Assembly (NCBI RefSeq): GCF_000495835.1
Contig: NZ_AWGC01000017.1
Location: 110,722 to 174,721, forward strand
Direction of reading: 5' to 3'
Source: Asticcacaulis sp. AC402
Lineage (GTDB): Bacteria; Pseudomonadota; Alphaproteobacteria; Caulobacterales; Caulobacteraceae
Length of the DNA stretch: 64,000 nt
Translations under genes and position numbers: made by a program
The notes under the pieces: model-generated
Told to the model about the DNA's origin: nothing
Databases searched by the model: none
The model's input: the letters and a program-made list of their open reading frames with translations, nothing else
Shown here: positions 16,243 through 24,301 of the stretch, piece by piece
Position numbering within the stretch: the first letter of the stretch is position 1
Layout: each line of letters begins with the position of its first letter

Positions 16243-17739
16243 ATGACTCACGATATGACCGCCTTCATGCCGCACGGCTACTGTTTCCTGTGGAAACCCG
16301 GCATATTGTGGTTGCATGTCCTGTCGGACCTGGGTGTCGCCGCCGCCTATTTCGGTATCCCGATCGTTCTGTGGTATTTCGTCCGTAAACGGACGGATCT
16401 TCCGTTGAAGAAGATTTTTCTGCTGTTTGCCGCCTTTATTCTGCTGTGCGGCACGACCCATCTGTTCAACATCTGGGTGCTGTGGATACCCAGCTACTAT
16501 ACCGAAGGTGCCGTCAAGGCGGCCACCGCCCTGGTCTCGATCGCGACCCTGGTGGTCAGCGTCAAGCTCCTGCCCCATGCCCTCAGCCTGCCTAGTCACG
16601 CCCAGATGGCGCAGGCCAATGCCAGGCTGCAGGAGGCCAATGAAAAGCTGGAACAGCTTTACCGCGCCGCCGAGGAGGAGGGCCGGGTGGTCCTGGGGTC
16701 GGTCGTCGACAATGTCGGAGACGGCATCATCACCCTCGACGAGACCGGCCGTGTCGAAAGTTTCAACGCCGCCTGCGAGGCCATTTTCGGCTACGAACCG
16801 GACGACATCCAGAGGCAGCCGCTGTCGGTCCTGGTACCGGATGCCGAAGACCGCCATCGCGTCTGGCTGGCGATCGGCGCCTCGGGCGAGGAGGTCCAGG
16901 CGCGCCGCAAGGACGGTTCGGTCTTCCCGGCCGACCTGTCGATTACCGCCTTCGAGGTCGCCGGCAAGCGCCACCACACCGGCATCATCCGCGACATTAC
17001 CCGTATCCGCCAGGCCGAGGAGAGCCGCCACCGCCTGCTGACGCGTTTGACCGAATCGAACACCGAACTGGAACGCTTCGCCTATGTCGCGTCGCACGAC
17101 ATGCAGGAGCCCTTGCGCATGGTGATGAATTTCAGCCAGATTATTGCCAAGGACTATCACGACCGCCTGGATGACGAGGGCCGGGAGTATCTCAAGATCG
17201 TCGGCGACAGCGCCCATCGCATGCGCGACATGGTCCAGGACCTGCTCGACTATGCCCGCCTCGGCCGCGACGGTATCCGTTTCGCCGAGGTCGATCTGAT
17301 GGTGGAACTGCGGCACGTCCAGGACAATCTGGCCGCACTGCTAAGCGAGAGCCATGCGCAGATCGCCTGCCTGGCACTGCCCAAGATCCGCGGTAACGCC
17401 GTCCAGATCATGCGGCTGATGCAGAACCTGATCGCCAACGCGGTCAAGTACCAGCCCAGGGGCCAGGCGCCGCGCATCCATATCCATACCTCCGACGAAG
17501 GTGACAACTGGCTGATCTCGGTCAAGGACAATGGTCTCGGCATTGAACCTGCCTTTATCGAACAGGTGTTTGAACCTTTCCGGCGGCTGCATACCTGGGA
17601 TACGATCCGCGGTACCGGTCTGGGACTGGCGGTGTGCCGCAAGATCATTGAAAATCACGGTGGCCGGATCTGGGCCGAATCGGAGCCCGGCAAGGGCAGT
17701 ACCTTCCTCTTCACCCTGCCAAAAATCGCAAAGGTTTAA
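16243..17739 (+). CDS. Histidine kinase with ethylene-receptor-like copper-binding membrane domain
   Basis: 498 aa. Residues 20-112 form three membrane helices with strong similarity to plant ETR1: HVLSDLGVAAAYFGIPIVLWYF and FAAFILLCGTTHLFNIW. Asp29, Tyr36, Cys69 and His73 align with ETR1 Asp25, Tyr32, Cys65 and His69; the Cys and His bind Cu(I), the ethylene cofactor. A PAS domain (about 148-258) follows, then a phytochrome-type dimerisation box (RFAYVASHDMQEPLR, His285) and a HATPase (NLIANAVKYQP, DNGLGIE, GTGLGLAV). It probably senses a small ligand or copper state at the membrane and phosphorylates the divergent Rcp1-type regulator. Ethylene binding is inferred, not shown. Confidence 0.93.
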   Translation: MTHDMTAFMPHGYCFLWKPGILWLHVLSDLGVAAAYFGIPIVLWYFVRKRTDLPLKKIFLLFAAFILLCGTTHLFNIWVLWIPSYYTEGAVKAATALVSIATLVVSVKLLPHALSLPSHAQMAQANARLQEANEKLEQLYRAAEEEGRVVLGSVVDNVGDGIITLDETGRVESFNAACEAIFGYEPDDIQRQPLSVLVPDAEDRHRVWLAIGASGEEVQARRKDGSVFPADLSITAFEVAGKRHHTGIIRDITRIRQAEESRHRLLTRLTESNTELERFAYVASHDMQEPLRMVMNFSQIIAKDYHDRLDDEGREYLKIVGDSAHRMRDMVQDLLDYARLGRDGIRFAEVDLMVELRHVQDNLAALLSESHAQIACLALPKIRGNAVQIMRLMQNLIANAVKYQPRGQAPRIHIHTSDEGDNWLISVKDNGLGIEPAFIEQVFEPFRRLHTWDTIRGTGLGLAVCRKIIENHGGRIWAESEPGKGSTFLFTLPKIAKV

Positions 17740-17913
17740 GACCCTGGGCAAAGTGCTGATCCGTGAGTGCCGGGCGGCTGAAACTCGGCTGATCCACCGA
17801 TCGTAAACCGCCACGAATTGCGGCGTTATGGTGTCAGGGTCTTGTCAGTTGGTGAGGCTATGCTAGGCTTGACTCCTCGGGTTTTCCCTGACCCGCGCCT
17901 TGAGGAGCTGCGC

Positions 17914-18366
17914 ATGGCCATTGCCTTCGAGCACAGTATCGACCTGCCGCAGTCGCCGGCTGAGGTCTTTGGCGTTCTCGACGACTACAAGAAGACACCG
18001 CTGTGGCTGAACCGCTGTGAAGGCGTCGCCAAACAGGGCACGGGTCCCAACAAGGTCGGTGACAAGCTGCGTTATGCCTATTGCGAACACGGCAAGCACG
18101 GGCTGATGGACGGGGTCATTGTGACCCAGGACCCGGACAGCCGGCTGAGCTACAAGTACTACGACAAGATGATGCAGGTCTTTGTCGATTTCCGGCTGGA
18201 GCCGGACGGAACGGGGACGCGGTTGACCCATCGCATCGAGATCACGCCGCATTCCTTCATGGCCAAGCTGATGAGCCCAATGTTCCGCATGAAGCTGCCC
18301 GGGCAGACCGTGGCCGCCATGGAAGCGTTGCGGGCGTTGCTGGCGCGGGAATCTGCAGCGGCCTGA
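17914..18366 (+). CDS. SRPBCC (START-like) family protein
   Basis: 150 aa from ATG 17914, chosen for GGAG 6 bases ahead. Begins MAIAFEHSIDLPQSPAEVFGVLDDYKKTPLWL, the classic polyketide cyclase/SRPBCC opening strand-helix, with GTRLTHRIEITPHSFMAKLM in the C-terminal strand and helix. Such domains hold hydrophobic ligands in a deep pocket; no specific role can be given. Monocistronic. Confidence 0.8.
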   Translation: MAIAFEHSIDLPQSPAEVFGVLDDYKKTPLWLNRCEGVAKQGTGPNKVGDKLRYAYCEHGKHGLMDGVIVTQDPDSRLSYKYYDKMMQVFVDFRLEPDGTGTRLTHRIEITPHSFMAKLMSPMFRMKLPGQTVAAMEALRALLARESAAA

Positions 18367-18530
18367 GGGCCGGCCGCGATATCGGATGTGGTCTCAGTAG
18401 TGTGGCCGGTTTCGTGTATTTTCCGGCGGGTTTTGTGTGTTCGGCCCTTCTGCTTGCGCGTCGGCACGCCGTCTTGCATGGCCTTTGGCGGGGGTCACCG
18501 AACTGCGCCCGGCAAACGTTTCTTGGGACT

Positions 18531-19013
18531 TCACAGCGTCTGATACATGACCAGAAGATCGACATAGCCCTGCGCCGGATGATGGAACGCGCCGGGCAGG
18601 CGGCCGACGACGTCAAAGCCCAGACGCTGCCACAGGGCGATGGCGCGGGTGTTGGTGGCCACGACCGAATTGAATTGCATGGCGCGGAAGCCCTGGGCGC
18701 GGGCGAGGTCCAGTGAATGACGGCACATGGCCGTGGCCACGCCTTTTCCGGTCGCCTTCGGAGCGGTCATGTAGCCGCAATTGGCGACATGGTCGCCGCG
18801 TCCCTGGCGGTTGGGCGACAGGAAGTAGTGGCCCAGGATCCGACCCTCGTCTTCGGCGACGAAGACCTGGTGCGGCGGGGCGAACCAGTAATCGAGCGCT
18901 TCGTCGCGGCGCCAGGCGTCGGGCAGGGTATAGGTTTCGCCGGCGCGCAGGACCGGCTCCATGATCTGCCAGATGGCGTCGCCGTCGGCAGTAGTGGCAG
19001 GGCGAAGGATCAT
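18531..19013 (-). CDS. GNAT family N-acetyltransferase
   Basis: 160 aa. MILRPATTADGDAIWQIMEPV opens the fold; GYMTAPKATGKGVATAMCRHSL is the acetyl-CoA binding motif, with NSVVATNTRAIALWQRLGFDVVG as motif B. Resembles phosphinothricin/amino-acid acetyltransferase-type members; substrate unknown. Confidence 0.85.
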   Translation of the reverse strand: MILRPATTADGDAIWQIMEPVLRAGETYTLPDAWRRDEALDYWFAPPHQVFVAEDEGRILGHYFLSPNRQGRGDHVANCGYMTAPKATGKGVATAMCRHSLDLARAQGFRAMQFNSVVATNTRAIALWQRLGFDVVGRLPGAFHHPAQGYVDLLVMYQTL

Positions 19014-19840
19014 GCCGCCGTGTAACGGTTCACCCTGCTGCGGACAAGCCGCAGCGCGGATGGGACGCCGGCATAGATCCTAGATTTCGGGCATCGGGGA
19101 CGTCGGGAACGGGGGATAACAGCGATCTCTATTTGCCGTCCTCCCTGTGGGACGGGGGCGACATCATCTCCGTTTCGCTCAGCAAACCTGGAGCGGGATG
19201 CGTTTTGATGGAATCAAAACTCATCCCGCTCTAATTTTTTGTCTTGTCGCGCAATTTTATCGGATTGCGCTTTGGCTGAAGCCCCTCTGGAAAAATAACG
19301 CAATGGTTATCGTGCCGCTGAAATACCCAGATGTGCACTGCGTGCCAGTTTTACGCGCGTCAAATGCGCACTGCGTGAAGTTTGCAGACATAGCGGCTCC
19401 AATATGAACCGTGGAAGCGAAACCGAACCCAAGCGGAAATAGTCTGCTTGGCATAGACTTTTACATTGTGCACGCCGTCACCGTTATTGCGCAACGCTGT
19501 CATCGGGTTAGGTTGACAGAGCTGCCTGAAAACAATGCGATGGTAATCCTGCCCACTAAATCAGACACCCCTGCGGGAGATCAGAATTGTCCAGGACACC
19601 GTATTGCTTTTTTGACACCCTATTACTTTTTTATTGACCCTTGACGTTGCGGAAATATTGCCATTGACGGCAATTCCTTTATTTTCAGAGGCGATGTGGT
19701 CATTTTGCGCCGCACCAAAGCTAAGGTTTGAGCGTCAAGGCTGACCGACGACTTGTTGCGTTGCAATAAAAGCCGTCGCGACCGCCCCGGGCAGAGCAGG
19801 CCGAAAGATAACGAAAAAACACAAATCCGCAGGGTAAATC
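19014..19840. other. Long intergenic region before the autotransporter gene
   Basis: 827 bp. Contains R3 copy 2 (19191-19270). The remainder is AT-richer than the genes, with no open frame of recognisable family; 19500-19840 probably holds the promoter and leader of the autotransporter esterase gene, but no clear boxes were assigned. Confidence 0.5.
19191..19270 (+). repeat. R3 intergenic repeat, copy 2
   Basis: A hairpin GAGCGGGATG ... CATCCCGCTC (with GTTTTGATGGAATCAAAACT at its tip), then TTGTCTTGTCGCGCAATTTT and ATCGGATTGCGC. Inverted match at 46341-46442. Confidence 0.85.
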
Positions 19841-21691
19841 ATGACAAAATTCCGTTCGCTGGCGCTATTCGCCGGCACCGCACTGTTGCCGCTGGTCCTG
19901 GCTGCCGGTGCGCACGCTCAATCCTATTCGCGCCTGATCAGCTTCGGCGACAGCCTGTCTGACAATGGCAACCTGTATACGGCGACCGGCGGCACGACGC
20001 CACCCGCGCCCTACAATCGCCGTTTCACCAATGACCTGGTCTGGGCGGAGTATCTGTCGGGCACGATGCAGGGCTTCTTCACGGCGACGTCCTATACGAC
20101 CGGAAACTACAACGCCGCCTTCGGGGGCGCGCGCTCTGATACAGTGGTCGCGTCACCTCCCGGCACCCCTGTTCAGATCGCGGCCTATCTGGGGAATGGT
20201 GGGACCTTCGGCGCCAATGATGTCGCCAGCATCTGGGCCGGCGCCAATGACATCTTTCAGGCCCTGCCGGGCGCGTCCTTAAACCCGTTGACCGCCAGCA
20301 CGGTCATGGGCGGTGTCGCCACCACAGCGGCCGGCAATGTGACAACACAGGTCAACCAGTTGGCCACGGCGGGGGCGAAAACCATCGTCGTCATGAACCT
20401 GCCGGACCTTGGAAGAACGCCGCAATTCTCGGTCGATCCATCGGCCTCGGCACTGACCAGCCTGACAACGACCATCTTTAACTCGGCGTTGAACACGGGC
20501 CTGGGTACTGCCGCCGCGGCCCGTGCCGACACCAATATCGTCCAGGTCGATATGTATTCGGCTTTCAATGCCGTGATCAGCAATCCCGCACGCTTTGGCC
20601 TGACCGATGTCACCCGAGCCTGCGTCAATGTGACCGCCTGCGTCACCGGCAGCCAGGACGTGCGCAACGCCAACCTGTTCTGGGACGGTGTCCACCCGAC
20701 CGCGGCGGGCCACAAGCTGGTCGCCGGCCTGACGGCGCAATATCTCTATTCGCCGACCCTGACGCAAGGCGTCGGCATGCTGGCCGACCAGTCCTATGAA
20801 CTGCGTCGCAGCAATGCCAATGACTTGGCCGGGCGTATGGCCGGCAGCCATGGTTATTTCGTCGAAGTGGTTGGTGCGCAAGGCTCGCGTGACAAGGATA
20901 TCGCGTTGCAGGGCCAGATCGGCACCACTGCCACCCTGACCAGCCAGAAGGCCTATGACTATAGCCTGGGCGGCTTCCGTGCCGGCGCCGTGGCGCCGAT
21001 GGGCGAAAACACCAGCTTCGGTATCGCCGCGACGGCGCTGACAGGTGACGCCAAGGCCTTCATGGTCGAGGCACGGCCGACAGATATAAGCGTCGATGCC
21101 GGCATCACCTGGCATGGCGACAAGCTGTTCTTGTCAGCCATGGCGGGCTTCGGCCTGGGTTCCTACGGCGAATACAAGCGCGGCATGCTCGTCCAGGGTT
21201 TCGATGGCCATCGCAACCAGATCGAGAGCCAGTCCTGGTCGGGCGGCCTGCAGACCGGCTGGACCAGCGAAATGGGCGGCTGGTCAATGACGCCGCTGGC
21301 GCGGGTGTCGTACAATTCGGCGACCATGTCGGGCTTCTCGGAAATGGGCGATGTCGCCACCGTAAGGTTCGAGGACCGTACGGTTTCGGCGACCTCGGGC
21401 GCCGTCGAACTGCATACCTCGGGCAAGGTCGGCGCACTGGCGATCAATGGCCTGGTCGGTTACGAAGCCGTGCTGAGCGGAGACCAAGGCGAACTGCGTG
21501 GCAAACTGCTCAACAACACCGCCCGTGCATTTGCGACCGATATGGGCGAGGTCGGCACGCCAGGTCTGCTGGTCGGACTGGGTGTCGCGACCGATTTAGG
21601 CGGCTTCAAGGTGAGGGCACAGTACAGCGGAAACTTTGGCGATAATCAGACCGGCCAGCAGGGCATGATTTCGTTCAACAAGGCGTTTTAA
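19841..21691 (+). CDS. Autotransporter esterase/lipase (SGNH passenger plus beta-barrel)
   Basis: 616 aa. Signal peptide to about residue 26 (ending AGAHAQ). The SGNH/GDSL passenger covers about 28-310: ISFGDSLSDNGN (catalytic Ser), NAAFGGAR, IWAGANDIF and DGVHPTAAGH (Asp/His). Residues about 345-616 form the autotransporter translocator, with alternating strands and a C-terminal Phe (FNKAF) as required for outer-membrane assembly. Like EstA and McaP it would display a lipolytic domain on the cell surface. Monocistronic, followed by a strong terminator. 31 bases of its 3' part recur at 23441-23471. Confidence 0.93.
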   Translation: MTKFRSLALFAGTALLPLVLAAGAHAQSYSRLISFGDSLSDNGNLYTATGGTTPPAPYNRRFTNDLVWAEYLSGTMQGFFTATSYTTGNYNAAFGGARSDTVVASPPGTPVQIAAYLGNGGTFGANDVASIWAGANDIFQALPGASLNPLTASTVMGGVATTAAGNVTTQVNQLATAGAKTIVVMNLPDLGRTPQFSVDPSASALTSLTTTIFNSALNTGLGTAAAARADTNIVQVDMYSAFNAVISNPARFGLTDVTRACVNVTACVTGSQDVRNANLFWDGVHPTAAGHKLVAGLTAQYLYSPTLTQGVGMLADQSYELRRSNANDLAGRMAGSHGYFVEVVGAQGSRDKDIALQGQIGTTATLTSQKAYDYSLGGFRAGAVAPMGENTSFGIAATALTGDAKAFMVEARPTDISVDAGITWHGDKLFLSAMAGFGLGSYGEYKRGMLVQGFDGHRNQIESQSWSGGLQTGWTSEMGGWSMTPLARVSYNSATMSGFSEMGDVATVRFEDRTVSATSGAVELHTSGKVGALAINGLVGYEAVLSGDQGELRGKLLNNTARAFATDMGEVGTPGLLVGLGVATDLGGFKVRAQYSGNFGDNQTGQQGMISFNKAF

Positions 21692-21729
21692 TCAGCGTAC
21701 GCGTCAATCGTACCAGCCTCTATAAAACT

Positions 21730-21763
21730 AGCCGCGCCTCAGTTACATGTGGCGCGGCTTTTT
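21730..21763 (+). terminator. Rho-independent terminator of the autotransporter gene
   Basis: AGCCGCGCC and GGCGCGGCT form a 9-bp perfect stem with a 12-base loop, followed by a T run; 38 bp after the stop codon. Confidence 0.9.
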
Positions 21764-21943
21764 ATGTTTCAAACCGCAAACGTGGATGTTCAAACTCTGA
21801 CCGGGAGAACTTGCGTCGGTAGTCCTTGCAGCGATTGTGCATTCAATGACCTGCCACCGAAATTCGGGTTACAATTCGCTGTTATCAGATTTTGGGATTT
21901 TCTGGCATAATGGAGCTTGACCGCAGGCCGGCGAGTTTTAGTC

Positions 21944-22564
21944 ATGATCACAGATATCGAGGACTATTTTGCGAACGGGTGCGGTCGCTGCGCGCGTTTC
22001 GGAACCCCAGAATGCTCAACAAAGCAGTGGGCCGAAGGCTTGAGCGATCTCCGCCGCATCTGTCTCAACTCTGGACTTGTAGAGACCGTGAAGTGGGGGC
22101 ATCCGTGTTATATGCATGCGGGACGCAACATTGTGATCATCGGTGCGCTTCGCGGCGACTTCCGGCTGAGCTTCTTCAACGCAGCACTCATGAAAGACCT
22201 CAACGGCCTCCTCGAAAAGCAAGGACCAAACACGCGTCACGCCGACATGATCCGCTTCACGGACAATTCTAAAGTGGCCGAAATGAAGCCCGTCATCTTG
22301 TCTTATCTGAAGGAAGCGATCGGCTACGCTGACGCGGGCATTAAGGCGCCAAAAGAGACAGGCGAAATTGAACTGCCGGTTGAATTGTTGGAGGCCCTTG
22401 ATTGCGATCCCGAGCTTGCTGAGGCATTTCACAGCCTCACGCCGGGGCGGCAAAGGAGCTACGTCATCAATCTAATGTTGATCAAGTCGAGCCAGGCACG
22501 GTTAAGGCGTCTTGGAAAGCTCCGTGTGAAGATCATCGCAGGAAAAGGCGCGAACGAACGCTAA
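21944..22564 (+). CDS. DUF1801/YdeI-type protein
   Basis: 206 aa from ATG 21944 (a TTG at 21917 is an alternative; neither has a strong ribosome site). The N-terminal part (LNSGLVETVKWGHPCYMHAGRNIVIIGALRGDFRLSFF) is the DUF1801 fold; the C-terminal part (LPVELLEALDCDPELAEAFHSLTPGRQRSYVINL) is the bacteriocin-protection YdeI/OmpD-associated domain. Function not established beyond stress/antimicrobial-resistance links in the family. Somewhat lower GC than the genes to its left; it marks the left border of the accessory stretch. Confidence 0.8.
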   Translation: MITDIEDYFANGCGRCARFGTPECSTKQWAEGLSDLRRICLNSGLVETVKWGHPCYMHAGRNIVIIGALRGDFRLSFFNAALMKDLNGLLEKQGPNTRHADMIRFTDNSKVAEMKPVILSYLKEAIGYADAGIKAPKETGEIELPVELLEALDCDPELAEAFHSLTPGRQRSYVINLMLIKSSQARLRRLGKLRVKIIAGKGANER

Positions 22565-22645
22565 GACAACAGGCCGTACCAAGCCGCACTCTGTTGTCAG
22601 GGAGCAAACTTGAAAGAAAGGCGTAGCGCGGGGTGCAAGGGGAAC

Positions 22646-22665
22646 AATTGTCTCTGACCCCTTAT
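22646..22665 (-). repeat. Solitary RAYT-type end sequence at the toxin 3' end
   Basis: Read on the minus strand: TAAGGGGTCAGAGACAAT. It matches the repeat at 26166-26183 and resembles the ends of the RAYT element at 24302 and 25112. The TAA is the stop codon of the ParE-like gene, so the end abuts or has replaced that gene's 3' end. Confidence 0.6.
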
Positions 22666-23027
22666 AGCCGAAAGATGCGGCGCGTTCCATAATCGAGTGC
22701 AACAGACGATGATTCCATGTCTTTGGGCAACCTTGCGGCAATGTTCATCCGTTGTGCATACAAGGCTTCAAGCGTTATGGCGGCATCGTCGGCCAGCCGG
22801 AAGAATACGGACACAGGAAAGTCTTTTAGCACCCATTTTCGAAATTCTTTGCCTTCCAGCCAGATATAGACTGGGCATGCAGTGGGGCGCTTTGCGATGA
22901 AATTTACTGCGTCATCAAGTTGACCGACGAATTTCAGAGCGACAGGCGATCCCGCCCGCTGACGATAATCCGCGGTCAGTTCCAAGACCTGCCGTTTGAA
23001 GAGGTGGCTTCGGAGAATTCTGACCAT
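22662..23027 (-). CDS. ParE/RelE-like toxin of a type II TA pair
   Basis: 121 aa. MVRILRSHLFKRQVLELTADYRQ ... SPVALKFVGQLDDAVNFIAKRPTACPVY ... FRKWVLKDFPVSVFFRLADDAAITLEALYAQR has the helix-hairpin then beta-sheet order of the RelE/ParE fold, with the usual end of strand 4 (LEALYAQR). ParE-type proteins poison gyrase and RelE-type cleave mRNA; the type is not fixed here. The last ~20 residues exceed the usual length, and the stop codon lies in a GGGGTCAGAGACA repeat end, so the tail may be acquired. It starts 5 bp after the antitoxin stop. Confidence 0.8.
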   Translation of the reverse strand: MVRILRSHLFKRQVLELTADYRQRAGSPVALKFVGQLDDAVNFIAKRPTACPVYIWLEGKEFRKWVLKDFPVSVFFRLADDAAITLEALYAQRMNIAARLPKDMESSSVALDYGTRRIFRL

Positions 23028-23032
23028 TCACG

Positions 23033-23308
23033 TTATTCGGTGGCGGCGCGGCGCGCATCATCCAGGTCTTTCGAGGTCCATTCCTCGTAATTATTTTCCC
23101 GCAGGGACTGGGACAGCAGGGCCTGGACGTCGGCGCGTTCGCGAGTCTGGCTGCGTTCCATGTGACGGCGCACCAGATCACGAATGAACTCGCCCGGTGA
23201 CTCGTATAGTGCGCCCTTGCCGGTAATTTCGCCGACATAGGCCGCAAGGGGATCAGGTAGGGTGGTGTTGAGCCGTTTTACCAACTTCGTATCGTGGGCT
23301 TGTGACAT
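23033..23308 (-). CDS. ParD-like ribbon-helix-helix antitoxin
   Basis: 91 aa from ATG 23308, chosen for GGAGA 8 bases ahead. LVKRLNTTLPDPLAAYVGEI ... ALYESPGEFIRDLVRRHME is a ribbon-helix-helix DNA-binding and dimerisation module; the acidic-basic C-terminal tail (NNYEEWTSKDLDDARRAATE) would wrap the toxin. Precedes and is co-transcribed with the ParE/RelE-like toxin; it likely represses its own promoter. Confidence 0.82.
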   Translation of the reverse strand: MSQAHDTKLVKRLNTTLPDPLAAYVGEITGKGALYESPGEFIRDLVRRHMERSQTRERADVQALLSQSLRENNYEEWTSKDLDDARRAATE

Positions 23309-23440
23309 GTGCGGGAATCTCCAGATGTAAAGGATTGTCACACAGATGCGCGCTGGATGTCAATTTGATGCGCGTTGAATGCACACTCGGTTAGGTCTTA
23401 CAAAAATTATACATTCCATAACCTGTCACTAAAAGCAGGC

Positions 23441-23471
23441 CTGCTGGTCGGACTGGGTGTCGCGACCGATT
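23441..23471 (+). repeat. 31-bp fragment identical to the autotransporter esterase gene
   Basis: Identical to 21566-21596, which encodes LLVGLGVATD in the barrel domain. It stops abruptly on both sides, so it is a stray fragment left by a duplication or rearrangement. Confidence 0.85.
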
Positions 23472-23532
23472 CTGACCCATTATCGCCCTTGCTCGCGAAA
23501 CTCGGAAACTCGGGTATCTAGAAAGGGTTTTG

Positions 23533-23785
23533 ACCACGAACCTCACGAACAGACACGAACTTTATGAGGCGCTGGAAACCGCCGCGCAGCGGCAACTAAC
23601 GCTAAGTGGGTCCACAGATTACACAGATTAGAGGGATTAAGACGGATTGAGCCGTCCTGACGGTGATAAGCTTGAATGGGCGTAGCGCGCTTCTTTTATG
23701 ACAGGAAAGGCCGCTTCGCGGCGTCAGGACGACCCGAAAGTTCGTGTCCGCCCGAAAGTTCGTGTCTGTTCGTGAGGTTCGTGGT
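23533..23785. repeat. R4 element with perfect 31-bp terminal inverted repeats
   Basis: 23533-23563 and 23755-23785 are exact reverse complements, outer bases ACCACGAACCTCACGAAC. The 190-bp interior has no gene; it includes TCCACAGATTACACAGATT, and an extra partial copy AAAGTTCGTGTC lies just inside the right arm. Shape fits a MITE-like non-autonomous element; no matching transposase is in the window. Confidence 0.85.
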
Positions 23786-23945
23786 GAAAATTCTTCAGGT
23801 GAGCAGCGGCTTGCTCAATCAGCGCCAAAGAAGTGGCGCTTCGCTTACAAATACCGAAAATGATATCATATCACCGGGAATCTCCTTGAGGCCCAAAAAG
23901 CAGAATTGAATGACTTTTCGACGAGATCGGCATAGGATGGCCGGC

Positions 23946-24172
23946 ATGACCGAACTGCTTGAACACGCCGTCGAAACCCTTCGCAACCTGTCGCCCGACA
24001 TGCAAGACAGTCTTGCTCGCATGGTGTTGCAGGTCGTAGGCGAAGAGCAACAGGCGTACAGTTGAGCGCCGAAGAAGACGCGTCGTTTGACGAGTCTCTG
24101 GCGCAAGCCGAACGCGGCGATTTTGCCTCGGACGAACAGGTTCGCGCCATCTGGGCAAAGCACGGCTTGTGA
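23946..24172 (+). pseudogene. Frameshifted antitoxin of a second TA module
   Basis: The first frame (23946-24065) reads MTELLEHAVETLRNLSPDMQ ... QVVGEEQQAYS and stops at TGA. Reading resumes in another frame from 24062 as LSAEEDASFDESLAQAERGD ... VRAIWAKHGL to the stop at 24172. Together they match a common ~75-aa antitoxin family, so one base has been lost near 24060. The toxin remnant follows with a GTGA overlap. Confidence 0.8.
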
Positions 24173-24300
24173 GATTACGCTACACGAAGAAGGCTACCGA
24201 AGAGCTGGCCGAAGTTCTTGAATATATCGCACTGCGCTCGCCCCAAGGCGAACAATCTGTGAGCACCCGCGGGACAAAAAGATACGGGACAAAAAGATAG
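24169..24300 (+). pseudogene. Truncated ParE-like toxin
   Basis: GTG 24169 overlaps the antitoxin stop. The frame reads VRLRYTKKATEELAEVLEYI then ALRSPQGEQSV, the first third of a ParE toxin, and then runs into two tandem copies of GGGACAAAAAGATA and stops at 24300, two bases before the RAYT element. So the toxin was cut by that element or its flank. Confidence 0.8.
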
Positions 24301-24301
24301 T

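Larger units (their letters stand above)
23309..23945. other. Intergenic region with R4 element and a copied gene fragment
   Basis: 637 bp. Holds the promoter of the TA pair, a 31-base exact copy of part of the autotransporter gene (23441-23471) and the R4 element (23533-23785). No intact gene. Confidence 0.65.
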
